Below, one piece after another: positions 32,666 to 41,807 of a DNA stretch of 64,000 nucleotides. Made by a program: the position numbers and the translations under genes. The number at the start of each line of letters is the position of its first letter. The stretch's first letter is position 1. The stretch is from MADRE3 sp963718195 (GTDB taxonomy: Bacteria > Desulfobacterota > Desulfobulbia > Desulfobulbales > Desulfocapsaceae): the NCBI GenBank assembly GCA_963718195.1, contig CAVQYQ010000005.1, positions 186,001 through 250,000 on the forward strand. The letters are read 5' to 3'. Under the pieces are notes generated by a model, which saw only the letters and a program-made list of their open reading frames with translations, did no database searches and was not told the origin of the DNA.

Positions 32666-34000
32666 GTGCTTTCTGAACTTAAAGAAAACCTACTCAAAGC
32701 TGGAAAATCTGAAGGATGCATCAGTTTCGACGATTTAAATGATCTGTTACCCGATGAAATTAAGGATCCTCATGACATAGAAAAAATCTTCAATTTTCTA
32801 GGCGATCACAATATTGAGATCGTCACAGAGGAAAAGTCAGGTGAGAAGCGCACTCTTTCCGGTGAAATCTGGGTGAATAAGGGGAAAGGGAGTTCAAGTG
32901 GTTCAGCTGATGATGAAACCAGCCTGAGCTTCAGCGAGGAGGATCAGCATGACGCAGAAGAAACCACAACTACCTATCTTCGCGAGATGGGGCGTTTCGA
33001 TCTGCTTACCCCTGAAGAAGAAGCCAAATATAGCAAGACCATCAGGCAAGGGTTTGAGGCGATTATCACTGCTATAAGAGAAGACACTTCTGAAGTTAAA
33101 GAGATTGAACTTCTCCGTGAACGTATCGACTTATGGGAAAAACGTGACCCAACGCTGAAACCCAAAAAGCAGCAGCTCAATTTCATGCGTTATAACGTGA
33201 CGAGCTCTGCAAAAAAATATTCTGAGAAGCGTGAACTTTTTGAGCTGCAGGCAAAGATGGAGGCATACAGCCGATCCATTGAAGTAGCCAAAGATACGAT
33301 GATCAGGGCTAATCTCAGGCTGGTGGTTTCCATAGCCAAGAGATACATGCACCAGGGACTGACACTTGCCGATCTGATCCAGGAAGGTAACCTTGGTCTG
33401 ATGCGGGCCGTATTTCGTTTTGACTATACCAAGGGAAATAAATTTTCTACTTATGCAAGCTGGTGGATTCGCCAGGCTATTACCCGGGCAATTCTTGATA
33501 AGACAAGGACAATCCGCCTGCCGGTTCATTTCCTGGAGCTCAGGAGTCAGTTTTTCAAAGCCTTTTATGCTCTCTACAAGGAGCTTGGCCGTGAACCAAC
33601 TCCCCTTGAGATATCCAAATCCACCAACCTGCCGATGGATAAGATTTTGTCTATCCTCGAGGCATCTCGTGAACCAATTTCGCTTGAAACACCGGTTGGG
33701 GATGACGATTCAACCCTGGGTGATTTCCTTGAAAACCAGGAATCACAGTCTCCCTATGAAGCTGTTCAGACTCGAGAACTTGCCGGCCGTGTGAAAGAAA
33801 TTCTGTCGACGCTCTCCGAACGTGAAGAAAAAATTATCAGGCTGAGGTTTGGTATTGGAGAAAAGGCGGAGTATACGCTTGAAGAAATCGGAAAGCGTTT
33901 TAATGTTTCAAGGGAACGAATCAGACAGATAGAGAAAAAAGCGCTCAATCGGTTGAGACATTCCAGCCGAAGAGAGAAATTAAAATATTTCATCGATTGA
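32666..34000 (+). CDS. rpoD: RNA polymerase primary sigma factor (sigma-70/RpoD)
   Basis: This 444-aa sigma factor has region 1.1 at the N-terminus (GCISFDDLNDLLPDEI, then HNIEIV) and region 1.2 TTTYLREMGRFDLLTPEEE. Region 2 is very conserved (IRANLRLVVSIAKRYMHQGL, DLIQEGNLGLMRAVFRFDY, STYASWWIRQAITRAI), and regions 3 and 4 include LEEIGKRFNVSRERIRQIEKKA. Compared with E. coli RpoD it lacks the long insert between regions 1.2 and 2.1, as in many group-1 factors. The start is GTG 32666. It is followed by a strong terminator at 34023. It controls housekeeping transcription. Confidence 0.95.
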   Translation: MLSELKENLLKAGKSEGCISFDDLNDLLPDEIKDPHDIEKIFNFLGDHNIEIVTEEKSGEKRTLSGEIWVNKGKGSSSGSADDETSLSFSEEDQHDAEETTTTYLREMGRFDLLTPEEEAKYSKTIRQGFEAIITAIREDTSEVKEIELLRERIDLWEKRDPTLKPKKQQLNFMRYNVTSSAKKYSEKRELFELQAKMEAYSRSIEVAKDTMIRANLRLVVSIAKRYMHQGLTLADLIQEGNLGLMRAVFRFDYTKGNKFSTYASWWIRQAITRAILDKTRTIRLPVHFLELRSQFFKAFYALYKELGREPTPLEISKSTNLPMDKILSILEASREPISLETPVGDDDSTLGDFLENQESQSPYEAVQTRELAGRVKEILSTLSEREEKIIRLRFGIGEKAEYTLEEIGKRFNVSRERIRQIEKKALNRLRHSSRREKLKYFID

Positions 34001-34022
34001 TCCTCCAATCATAATTATCCTC

Positions 34023-34051
34023 AAGCCGGTGAAACAACACCGGCTTTTTTT
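34023..34051 (+). terminator. Rho-independent terminator of rpoD
   Basis: AAGCCGGTG and CACCGGCTT form a perfect 9-bp stem with loop AAACAA, followed by seven T. The next gene's GTG start lies only seven bases after the T-run, leaving no room for a ribosome site. Confidence 0.9.
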
Positions 34052-34057
34052 ATTGCC

Positions 34058-35161
34058 GTGAACGACTACATCAAACAGGCAGGTCTTGCCGAAATATACG
34101 ACAAAGTAATAGCCTCTGAACGACTCTCTTTTGAAGATGGGTTACAGCTCTACCGGACCAATGATATCCTCGCTGTTGGCTACCTCGCCAATATTGTCCG
34201 AGAGCGACTCAATGGGGAGAGAGCGTATTTCATCTACAACCAGCATATTAACTATTCAAATGTCTGCACAAACCTGTGCAAGTTCTGTGCTTTTGGAAGA
34301 GAAAAAGGCGATGAGCTGGCATATGAAATGAGTGTTGAAGATGTCCAAGAGAAAGTGCGATCGCGCCTGGATGAACCGATTGTCGAGATCCACATGGTTG
34401 GTGGCATTCACCCGGACCTTCCCTTTGACTACTATCTCAACATTTTGAAAGGTATCAAGGAAATTCGTCCGGATGTCCATATCCAGGCATTTACCTGTGT
34501 AGAAATTGCTCACCTGGCATCACTGTATGGAAAATCAGTTGAAAAAACACTCGATGCCTTGAGGGATGCAGGCCTTGGCTCCATACCAGGAGGCGGCGCG
34601 GAGGTGTTCAGTACCAGAATCAGGGAACGGACATGTGAGCATAAACTCTCAGGTGAAAAATGGCTTGAAATTGCCAAAACGGCACACAGGTGCGGACTGA
34701 ACAGTAATGCAACGATGCTCTATGGTCACATTGAAACCTATGAGGAGCGGCTTGAACATCTCGAAGCACTGCGTGGTGCACAAGATGAAACCAGCGGATT
34801 TCTCGCCTTTATTCCTCTGGCCTTTCACCCGAAAAATACAGCAATGGATAGCCTAAGTGGGACAACCGGGATAGATGATCTCAAGAATATTGCTGTTTCC
34901 CGGCTTTTTCTCGATAATTTTCCTCATATAAAAGCGTATTGGGTAATGATCGGACCAAAGCTCGCTCAGATTGCCCTTTCTTTTGGTGCTGATGATATGG
35001 ATGGAACTGTTAAAGAAGAGGTGATTACCCATATGGCCGGAGCAGAGACCGATCAGGCTATTGGCAGTAGGACCCTTATTAACCTGATTAAAGAAGCTGG
35101 CCGTGTTCCCGTTGAAAGAGGTACATTGTACGACCTGATTAACGTACACGATGAGCGATAG
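34058..35161 (+). CDS. mqnE: Aminofutalosine synthase MqnE (radical SAM)
   Basis: This 367-aa radical SAM enzyme joins the enolpyruvyl group of 3-carboxyvinyloxybenzoate to SAM-derived adenosine, forming aminofutalosine in the futalosine menaquinone pathway. The CxxxCxxC cluster motif appears as NVCTNLCKFCAFGREK, followed by IHMVGGIHPDLPFDYY, SIPGGGAEVF and NATMLYGHIETYEERL. The length fits. GTG 34058 directly follows the rpoD terminator and has no ribosome site, so translation may use a leaderless-like or structure-linked start. It is the first gene of an operon mqnE-mqnC-mqnA-ubiX-mqnP that is followed by a DUF3108 gene and purC. Confidence 0.93.
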   Translation: MNDYIKQAGLAEIYDKVIASERLSFEDGLQLYRTNDILAVGYLANIVRERLNGERAYFIYNQHINYSNVCTNLCKFCAFGREKGDELAYEMSVEDVQEKVRSRLDEPIVEIHMVGGIHPDLPFDYYLNILKGIKEIRPDVHIQAFTCVEIAHLASLYGKSVEKTLDALRDAGLGSIPGGGAEVFSTRIRERTCEHKLSGEKWLEIAKTAHRCGLNSNATMLYGHIETYEERLEHLEALRGAQDETSGFLAFIPLAFHPKNTAMDSLSGTTGIDDLKNIAVSRLFLDNFPHIKAYWVMIGPKLAQIALSFGADDMDGTVKEEVITHMAGAETDQAIGSRTLINLIKEAGRVPVERGTLYDLINVHDER

Positions 35162-35163
35162 CG

Positions 35164-36234
35164 GTGCTCCATATGCCCACCTCGATTAACCACAACCTTT
35201 CTACAAAAGAGCGGATAAATGACCGGGATTTTTTAACCCTTGCCGATAAAGCAGATCTTTATGAGCTTGGTACACGAGCTAACAGCATCAGAAAAAGAAA
35301 ACATCCTGGAAATGTCGTAACGTATGTTGTTGATCGAAATATCAACTACACAGATATATGCATTTCAGCCTGTAAATTTTGCGCCTTTTTCAAAGCGCCT
35401 GAAGATGGTTCCGGCTACCTGATTGAAAAACAACAGTTGAAACAGAAGATTGTCGAGACCCAGGAACTTGGTGGCACCCAGATCCTGCTGCAGGGCGGGT
35501 TACATCCGGATCTGCCGCTTGAATATTATGAAGATATGGTCCGGTTCATGAAAGAGACCGGAATTCATGTGCATGGTTTTTCTCCACCTGAGATTCAACA
35601 CTTTGCAGCGTTGTCCAAGTCATCAGTCAAGCATGTTCTGCAGCGCTTAATTGATGCAGGTCTTGACTCGATCCCCGGGGGGGGGGCTGAGATCTTGGTC
35701 GATCGGGTGAGAGAGGCAGCAGCTCCGCGGAAATGTAACAGTGATGAATGGCTTGAAGTTATGGAGGTCGCTCACAATCTCGGGTTGCGAACCACGGCAA
35801 CGATGATGTTTGGACATATCGAAACGATGGAAGAGCGTCTTGAACATCTGCGCAGACTCAGGGAGCTACAGGATAAAACCAATGGATTCACCGCTTTTAT
35901 CCCATGGCCGTTTCAGCCAGATAATACCGCACTTTCTCAATCGGCTAAAATAAAAAAAGCGACGGGACTGGAATATCTCAGAATGGTGGCTCTTTCGCGC
36001 ATATATCTGGATAACTTTGATAATATCCAGGCTTCCTGGGTAACACAGGGGCCGAAAATTGCCCAACTTTCACTCTTTTTCGGAGCAAATGATTTTGGCA
36101 GTACAATGATCGAGGAAAATGTTGTTGCCGCGGCAGGAGTGAGCTTCAGACTCTCAGAGAAAGAGATTTGTCGTCTTGTCTCAGATGCTGGTTTTTCACC
36201 GAGAAAAAGAATTATGGACTACTCTCTGGTTTAA
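35164..36234 (+). CDS. mqnC: Cyclic dehypoxanthinylfutalosine synthase MqnC (radical SAM)
   Basis: This 356-aa radical SAM enzyme cyclises dehypoxanthine futalosine to the naphthoquinone precursor. The cluster motif is DICISACKFCAFF, followed by LLQGGLHPDLPLEYYED, GLDSIPGGGAEIL and MFGHIETMEERLEH, paralleling but distinct from MqnE. GTG 35164 is two bases after the mqnE stop; ATG 35173 is an alternative start. It is coupled in the mqn operon. Confidence 0.93.
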   Translation: MLHMPTSINHNLSTKERINDRDFLTLADKADLYELGTRANSIRKRKHPGNVVTYVVDRNINYTDICISACKFCAFFKAPEDGSGYLIEKQQLKQKIVETQELGGTQILLQGGLHPDLPLEYYEDMVRFMKETGIHVHGFSPPEIQHFAALSKSSVKHVLQRLIDAGLDSIPGGGAEILVDRVREAAAPRKCNSDEWLEVMEVAHNLGLRTTATMMFGHIETMEERLEHLRRLRELQDKTNGFTAFIPWPFQPDNTALSQSAKIKKATGLEYLRMVALSRIYLDNFDNIQASWVTQGPKIAQLSLFFGANDFGSTMIEENVVAAAGVSFRLSEKEICRLVSDAGFSPRKRIMDYSLV

Positions 36235-36261
36235 TTAACGCTCTATGGAACTGGTGGTTGT

Positions 36262-37107
36262 ATGAAGAAGGTGGAGCAGGTTATTGCCAGGGTCGGGATG
36301 GTCAATTTCATCAACACAGCACCAATTCATGAGGTCTGGAAAGAGCAGGTTAAGAACAGGTCCTGGCAGCTGATTGAGGAGCATCCTGCTGCTTTAAATG
36401 AGATGCTGGCAAATGGACAAATTGATCTTGGCTTCGTTTCATCTCACGAATATGGGATGCGTCCTGAACGGTACCGAATCCTTGCCGATCTCTCCATCAG
36501 TGCCAATGGACCGGTGGGCTCGGTTTTTCTCTTTTCACGCATTAAACCGGAAAAGCTCTCCGGGCTTCCCGTGTTGTTGAGTTCCCAGTCAAAAACCTCA
36601 GTATGCCTTGTGAAAATCATTCTGGATCAGTTTTTCAATGTTACACCAATATATCTTGAGGGAGATGTCAGGGAGGCCAGGAGCAAAAATGTGGAGGGAG
36701 TTCTTGCCATCGGCGATGATGCAATTCGACTGAATCTCGAAGGATCATATCAATATGTACTCGATCTCGGTGAGGCCTGGCTGAAGCTTACCGGTCTGCC
36801 GTTCGTATTTGCAATCTGCGCTGTTCGCGAAGAATTTGCTGTGCTTCATCAGGAACAGACAAATGAAATTCATCGGTCGCTCATCGACTGCCGTGATAAA
36901 GGTGTAGCTGATTTGTCCCGGATCTGTTCCATTGCTGCTCCCAGAATTCCAATGGAAATATCCTCCTGCCATTCATACCTGAAAGGAATCGAGTACAACC
37001 TGGATGACAACAAAGAGAAGGCATTGAGGACCTTTTTTACCTACCTTGTGGAGATTAATGAAGTGTCCGAAAAAGCACTCCCTTTAAAAATTCAACATCT
37101 GACTTAA
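36262..37107 (+). CDS. mqnA: Chorismate dehydratase MqnA
   Basis: This 281-aa protein has a periplasmic-binding-protein-type fold but is an enzyme that removes water from chorismate, giving 3-[(1-carboxyvinyl)oxy]benzoate. This is the first step of the futalosine route. Signatures are RVGMVNFINTAPI at the N-terminus, GQIDLGFVSSHEYG, LLSSQSKTSVCLVKIIL and AIGDDAIRL. It is the third gene of the mqn operon, with a 27-nt gap after mqnC. No signal peptide is present, as expected for a cytosolic enzyme. Confidence 0.9.
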   Translation: MKKVEQVIARVGMVNFINTAPIHEVWKEQVKNRSWQLIEEHPAALNEMLANGQIDLGFVSSHEYGMRPERYRILADLSISANGPVGSVFLFSRIKPEKLSGLPVLLSSQSKTSVCLVKIILDQFFNVTPIYLEGDVREARSKNVEGVLAIGDDAIRLNLEGSYQYVLDLGEAWLKLTGLPFVFAICAVREEFAVLHQEQTNEIHRSLIDCRDKGVADLSRICSIAAPRIPMEISSCHSYLKGIEYNLDDNKEKALRTFFTYLVEINEVSEKALPLKIQHLT

Positions 37108-37151
37108 TGTAGTTTGTGCGTGTTTCTATATACAACCTGATGAGTTAAACT

Positions 37152-37715
37152 ATGACCAAAACGATTATTGTAGCAGTGACCGGCGCGACCGGGATGCTCT
37201 ATTTGAAGGCCTTTCTTGAGCAATGCAGCTCCCAGGAGGATCTCCTGGTTCACGGCATATGCTCTGATTCCGGGAAAAATGTTTTGAATATGGAATATGG
37301 GCTTGATCCGGGAGACATTGCAGGAGTGGAACGCTGGTTTGATATTGATGATTTTGCTGCTCCCCCGGCGTCTGGTTCCAGTGATTACCAGGGGATGGTT
37401 ATTTTGCCATGTTCCATGGGCAGTCTCGCTGCAATAGCAAACGGTTTATCGATCAATCTTATCCACCGCAGTGCTGATGTAATCCTGAAAGAACGTAAAA
37501 AACTTGTGCTTGGTGTACGTGAGACTCCGTTTAATCGTACTCACCTGGAAAATATGCTGAAAGTGCATGACGCAGGTGCAGTTATCTGTCCGCCAATGCC
37601 AAGTTTTTATTTCAGGCCAAAAAGTCTGGAAGAGGCTGCGCTCAGTTACACCTGGCGCGTCATGGACCAGCTTGGTCTTGAGGCAAAGGGACGAAAACGG
37701 TGGGGTAAACCATGA
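37152..37715 (+). CDS. UbiX-family flavin prenyltransferase
   Basis: This 187-aa FMN-binding protein makes the prenylated FMN cofactor of UbiD-type decarboxylases. Motifs are VAVTGATGMLYLKAF (FMN loop), PCSMGSLAAIANGLS, IHRSADVILKERKKLVLGVRETPF and the closing YTWRVMDQLGLE. In this operon it would serve the decarboxylation step of menaquinone synthesis (MqnL, UbiD family). That partner is not in the window. The stop overlaps the start of mqnP by 4 nt. Confidence 0.9.
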   Translation: MTKTIIVAVTGATGMLYLKAFLEQCSSQEDLLVHGICSDSGKNVLNMEYGLDPGDIAGVERWFDIDDFAAPPASGSSDYQGMVILPCSMGSLAAIANGLSINLIHRSADVILKERKKLVLGVRETPFNRTHLENMLKVHDAGAVICPPMPSFYFRPKSLEEAALSYTWRVMDQLGLEAKGRKRWGKP

Positions 37716-38575
37716 GCAGCATCTTCCATAAGATTTCCGTCTTGCTTGAAATGATAAAATTCAAGCTGACGATTTTTGCGATGCCGTTTGCCTTTACCGG
37801 TGCGTTTCTTGCGGCAGATGGTGTACCTGACTTGCTTGTTTTCTTCTGGATAATCGTTGCCATGATCGGCGCGCGAACCTCGGCGATGGGTTTTAATCGT
37901 ATCGTGGACTGGAAATTTGATGCAAAGAATCCACGGACAGCAAATCGTGCCATCCCAGCAGGTGAAATCCGTCACACGGAAGCATGGGGGATGGTTATCT
38001 TCGCCGCTGCACTTTTTTTCTTTGCCTGTTACCAGCTCAATCCCCTGACCCTACTTCTTTCGCCTTTTGCACTGGGACTCACCCTGTTTTACTCCCTGAC
38101 CAAACGGTTTACCAGTTTATGTCATCTTGTGCTTGGTGTCGCTCTTGCCTTTTCACCTCTCGGGGGCTGGGTTGCCGTTACCGGCTCGCTGAGTGAATAC
38201 CCGTTCGTACTGTCTTTTGGCGTAATGTTTTGGGTTGCCGGTTTTGACACGATCTATGCATGCCTCGATACAGACTTTGACAAGAGAGCAGGGCTTTATT
38301 CGCTTCCTTCACGATTTGGTCGTAAAGGCGCTTTCCGACTTGCCGTGTTCTTTCACCTGCTTGCTTTTATTTTCTTTGCTATTACAGGTATCAACAGTGA
38401 TTTGAACCATTTTTATTATATCGGGCTGGTATTGACTGCCGGGGCTCTTTTCTACCAACACTTGATTGTTAATCCCCGAGACCTGTCAAGAATTAACGCA
38501 TCTTTCTTTTCAATGAACGGTTTCATCAGCGTAACGATTTTTCTCGCAACCTGGCTCTCTCTTGCCACTGCGTGA
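37712..38575 (+). CDS. mqnP: UbiA-family prenyltransferase (menaquinone pathway, MqnP)
   Basis: This 287-aa membrane enzyme has eight to nine helices and attaches a polyprenyl chain to the aromatic ring. The metal-diphosphate motifs are FNRIVDWKFDAKNPRT (NxxxD form) and the second Asp-rich motif near DTIYACLDTDFDKRAGL. It is the last gene of the mqn set and overlaps ubiX by ATGA. The UbiA family also includes MenA and 4-hydroxybenzoate enzymes; the operon context makes MqnP the best assignment. Confidence 0.9.
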   Translation: MSSIFHKISVLLEMIKFKLTIFAMPFAFTGAFLAADGVPDLLVFFWIIVAMIGARTSAMGFNRIVDWKFDAKNPRTANRAIPAGEIRHTEAWGMVIFAAALFFFACYQLNPLTLLLSPFALGLTLFYSLTKRFTSLCHLVLGVALAFSPLGGWVAVTGSLSEYPFVLSFGVMFWVAGFDTIYACLDTDFDKRAGLYSLPSRFGRKGAFRLAVFFHLLAFIFFAITGINSDLNHFYYIGLVLTAGALFYQHLIVNPRDLSRINASFFSMNGFISVTIFLATWLSLATA

Positions 38576-38585
38576 GGTGAATGTT

Positions 38586-39449
38586 ATGAGAAGATGGCTG
38601 CATTTGACGGCTTTGGTATGTATGCTTGCCGCAGCAGGGAATCTGTACGGGTCAGAGACAGATGAACAATCGATGGCTGATCTCTCCAAGACTCTCGATA
38701 TACCATATGGGTCTATCGACCCGAGCCTTGTTCCTATAGCCTACTCTGGAGGAGAATTTTTCAGGTATGATATATCATATACTGGCGGCTTTAAGCTTGG
38801 TGAGCTCCATCTCTCTTTGAGAAAAAATGACGAGAAAAAAGACAGTTATATAATAGAAGCTCGCGTAACGACCGAAAATGGTATTTTTTCAGAGATCTAC
38901 CCGATTGAAGATATCCATGTAACCCAAGTCTCAGGGGAACAACGGCTTCCCTTTCATTACGAGGTATGGCAGAAAGAGGGATACAGCTATGAAGCACACA
39001 GGATTACGCTCTATGACCAAAAAGCCAAACGCATTCTCTATTATGTCAACGACAATCCTGTTGAAGAATTTATGGTCAGTGCTACCACTCAAAATGAATT
39101 CTCATCTTTTTTTGCCAGCAGGGTAATGAGCTTGATACCCGGTGACTCTTTTGTCGTTCCTACCTTTGCCGATGAAAAACGAATTGAGGTTGTTGTCAGG
39201 GTCAATGAAAAGCAGCGGCTTGATAAGACAATTCTTGGCAGCGTTGAAACCATCGTTGTTGAACCGATTATGACGTTCAGTGGTCTTTATGACAAGAGAG
39301 GGGACACGGTCATCTGGTATACAGCTGACCGATGCAGGGTGCCCGTGCAGATAAATTCAAAAATCCTGCTCGGCTCATTGACGGCGAGATTAACATCGTA
39401 TCGCAATCCCGCCTGCCCCGATTATGACGGTTCAAATCTAAAAAAATAA
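38586..39449 (+). CDS. DUF3108 periplasmic protein
   Basis: This protein of about 287 aa has a clear signal peptide (RRWLHLTALVCMLAAAGNLYG). The DUF3108 pattern is FRYDISYTGGFKLGELHLS, the acidic strand FSEIYPIEDIHV, and MTFSGLYDKRGDTVIWYTAD toward the C-terminus. ATG 38586 follows GAGGTGAATGTT and is preferred over an earlier in-frame codon. DUF3108 proteins are beta-rich periplasmic proteins of unknown role. It follows mqnP, whose stop it nearly touches, so it is probably co-transcribed. Confidence 0.85.
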   Translation: MRRWLHLTALVCMLAAAGNLYGSETDEQSMADLSKTLDIPYGSIDPSLVPIAYSGGEFFRYDISYTGGFKLGELHLSLRKNDEKKDSYIIEARVTTENGIFSEIYPIEDIHVTQVSGEQRLPFHYEVWQKEGYSYEAHRITLYDQKAKRILYYVNDNPVEEFMVSATTQNEFSSFFASRVMSLIPGDSFVVPTFADEKRIEVVVRVNEKQRLDKTILGSVETIVVEPIMTFSGLYDKRGDTVIWYTADRCRVPVQINSKILLGSLTARLTSYRNPACPDYDGSNLKK

Positions 39450-39479
39450 CTTATATCAGCAACGAGAGAGGAGGTTACT

Positions 39480-40373
39480 ATGGCAGATGCAGTAATAAAA
39501 ACAGACTTTGAAGGACTTAACCTGGTACACAGAGGCAAAGTTAGGGATATGTATAGTATCCCGGGACATGATGACAAACTGTTGATGGTCGCCAGTGACC
39601 GGATTTCAGCGTATGACGTGGTAATGGAAGATCCAATTCCTGGAAAGGGAAAAATCCTTACTCAACTGTCACTGTTCTGGTTTGAGCTGCTTGGTGATAT
39701 TGTTGACAATCACCTGATTACCGCAGATGTCTCGGAATTTCCCCAGGCGTGTCAGCCTTATGCAGAGATCCTTGAAGGTAGATCAATGCTGGTTGTCAAA
39801 ACAAAGCCATTATCAGTAGAATGCATTGTTCGAGGATATATCTCCGGTTCATTCTGGAGCGCCTATAAAAAAGATACGACGGTATGCGGATTTAAGCTGC
39901 CAGATGGAATGAGCGAATCCGATAAATTTCCTTCCGTTCTTTTTACCCCTTCTACAAAAGCGGAAATCGGCGATCATGATGAAAATATTTCGCTCGATCA
40001 GCTAAAAGATATCGTCGGTGCTGAGAGGGCCTCAGAAATTAGTGAAATCAGTATGAAACTTTATGAAAAAGCCGCTGATTACGCGAAGGAAAAAGGAATA
40101 ATCATTGCCGATACTAAATTTGAGCTTGGTGAAATAGATGGGAAACTGATTCTCATTGACGAGGTTCTCACACCCGATTCATCACGGTTCTGGCCACTGG
40201 ATGAATATACGCCGGGGCAGGGCCAGCCGAGTTTTGACAAACAGTTTTTACGCAATTACCTTTCTTCTCTGGATTGGGGAAAGCAACCACCGGCTCCCAG
40301 GCTGCCTGAAGAAATAATAGAGAAGACAAGACTGCGTTATGAAGAAGCAGTCACCAGAATTACAACCAGGTAA
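39480..40373 (+). CDS. purC: Phosphoribosylaminoimidazole-succinocarboxamide synthase
   Basis: This 297-aa SAICAR synthetase catalyses ATP-driven joining of aspartate to CAIR in purine synthesis. Motifs are HRGKVRDMY, DRISAYDVVMED, VECIVRGYISGSFW, the ATP region GIIIADTKFELGE and LIDEVLTPDSSRFWP. The ribosome site is strong (GAGAGGAGGTTACT before ATG 39480). The length fits the longer SAICAR synthetase type. Sharing an operon with mqn genes would link purine and futalosine metabolism, whose adenine salvage is related. A bidirectional terminator follows. Confidence 0.95.
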   Translation: MADAVIKTDFEGLNLVHRGKVRDMYSIPGHDDKLLMVASDRISAYDVVMEDPIPGKGKILTQLSLFWFELLGDIVDNHLITADVSEFPQACQPYAEILEGRSMLVVKTKPLSVECIVRGYISGSFWSAYKKDTTVCGFKLPDGMSESDKFPSVLFTPSTKAEIGDHDENISLDQLKDIVGAERASEISEISMKLYEKAADYAKEKGIIIADTKFELGEIDGKLILIDEVLTPDSSRFWPLDEYTPGQGQPSFDKQFLRNYLSSLDWGKQPPAPRLPEEIIEKTRLRYEEAVTRITTR

Positions 40374-40450
40374 CCTATTTCGCTCATTCTCTATCGAGAA
40401 GATCCTAAAAACGGGAACTCACCCTGTTGTAGATTCCCCGTGTCACCTGA

Positions 40451-40482
40451 AAAAGTGCAGATCCCGGCGGACTGCACTTTTT
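40451..40482. terminator. Bidirectional Rho-independent terminator
   Basis: AAAAGTGCAG and CTGCACTTTTT form a stem with A-rich and T-rich flanks on either side. It serves purC on the plus strand and the TIGR01777 gene on the minus strand, whose stops converge here. Confidence 0.85.
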
Positions 40483-40485
40483 CTT

Positions 40486-41379
40486 TCATTGTTTTTGCAG
40501 ACAAGAGAGAAGACTCTCTTCAAGTTCCGGAGCAATAAATGAATACCCTTGGTCTGTGAGAAGTTTTGGAATGACTCTGGTGCTCGATAACACCAACTCA
40601 CTTCCCATCTGGCCAAAGACGGCGCGAGCAGCAAAAGCGGGCATTCTCATGACCGTAGGTTTTTTTACTACCTTGCCAAGCGTTTTGGTAAACTCGTAGT
40701 TGGTTACCGGGTGAGGCGAGACGAGATTAACAGGGCCGGATATTGAGCTGTTAGTAATTAGAAAATGAATAGTGGAAACGATGTCACGGATGTCTATCCA
40801 GCTAACATATTGTTTTCCATTTCCGACTATTCCTGCAATGCCCAGCTTGAATGAGGGAAGCATCGTTGAGAGTGTTCCTCCATGGCCACTGAGAACCATG
40901 CCAATTCGAGGATTAACAACCCGGATGTCAGCAGTTTCAGCAATTCTCGAGGCTTCTTCCCATTCCCTGCAGACTTCTGCGACAAAATTGTTACCGGTTG
41001 TGCCGTCTTCATCGAGAATAGTGTCCCCCTGGCTGCCATAATAGCCAATTGCAGAAGCACTGATGAAGACGTCTGGCCTCTTTTCAAGTTCGGCGCAAAA
41101 TTTTGCAAGTTCTCTGGTACCATTGATTCTACTGTTTAATATTCGAGACTTTTTCCGCCTGGTCCATCTGCCATCTGCAATATTTTCACCTGCCAGGTGA
41201 ATAACGGCATCGAATGTGAGCGACGTGCCTTCTGCTTTGAGTCTTTCAAAATTCCAGAAAGAACCGGAGCCGCCATTTTTGTTACGTTGCAGGCTGAATA
41301 TGGAGTTTCCGCCGTTGACAAAATATTCAACAAGAGCGCTGCCGATAAGTCCTGATGCTCCAGTGATGAGGATGTTCAC
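40486..41379 (-). CDS. TIGR01777-family NAD(P)-binding epimerase-like protein
   Basis: This 297-aa protein of the SDR-extended fold has NILITGASGLIGSALVEYF at the start (dinucleotide site). The family signatures AVIHLAGENIADGRWT, FISASAIGYYGSQGDTI and VNPRIGMVLSGHGGTLSTMLP follow. It corresponds to the YfcH/SulA-like epimerase family (TIGR01777), whose true substrate is not known. The stop converges on purC. The start ATG overlaps the end of the next gene to the right (41376-41379), so they form a minus-strand pair or triplet with the YgbA-like gene. Confidence 0.9.
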   Translation of the reverse strand: MNILITGASGLIGSALVEYFVNGGNSIFSLQRNKNGGSGSFWNFERLKAEGTSLTFDAVIHLAGENIADGRWTRRKKSRILNSRINGTRELAKFCAELEKRPDVFISASAIGYYGSQGDTILDEDGTTGNNFVAEVCREWEEASRIAETADIRVVNPRIGMVLSGHGGTLSTMLPSFKLGIAGIVGNGKQYVSWIDIRDIVSTIHFLITNSSISGPVNLVSPHPVTNYEFTKTLGKVVKKPTVMRMPAFAARAVFGQMGSELVLSSTRVIPKLLTDQGYSFIAPELEESLLSCLQKQ

Positions 41380-41786
41380 GATTTTGAGTCTCCCTTATGT
41401 AGTGACTTATTGCTATCCGGATGAGCAAGCTTCTTTACGGAACGCCTGCCATCCAGCAGATGACGTAATGCAAGGTACGGGTGATGTATCACCATTCGAG
41501 GTCCGGAGTACCGCATGACCTCAATGATTACCTGTCGCATGCTCGACTTGTAGCAGTGGACGGGACAATTTCCACAGGTTGGTTTGTCTTCCTGGAACCT
41601 GCAGTTTAAAAGTCTTTGGGTGGCGTAGGTTTCAAGTTTTCGGCACTGATCGCATGGATCAATACCGGGGGTATGGTGGTTACGACAATAGATTTCAATC
41701 ATGGCACTGACGGTGGCCATTTCCCTATTAATCCGCGGCCGATTAGGCTGGGCTACGGTTGGTCTTGGTTTATTGAGTAAGGTCAT
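41376..41786 (-). CDS. Nitrous oxide-stimulated promoter-family protein (YgbA type)
   Basis: This 136-aa protein carries the Cys pattern of the YgbA_NO family: EIYCRNHHTPGIDPCDQCRKLETYA, then CRFQEDKPTCGNCPVHCYKSSMR. It probably binds a metal, and the family is linked with nitric-oxide response in other bacteria. It sits between aroK and the TIGR01777 gene on the same strand. The C-terminal lysine-rich tail is variable. Confidence 0.85.
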   Translation of the reverse strand: MTLLNKPRPTVAQPNRPRINREMATVSAMIEIYCRNHHTPGIDPCDQCRKLETYATQRLLNCRFQEDKPTCGNCPVHCYKSSMRQVIIEVMRYSGPRMVIHHPYLALRHLLDGRRSVKKLAHPDSNKSLHKGDSKS

Positions 41787-41807
41787 GATAGGTTACTATT
41801 TATCAGT

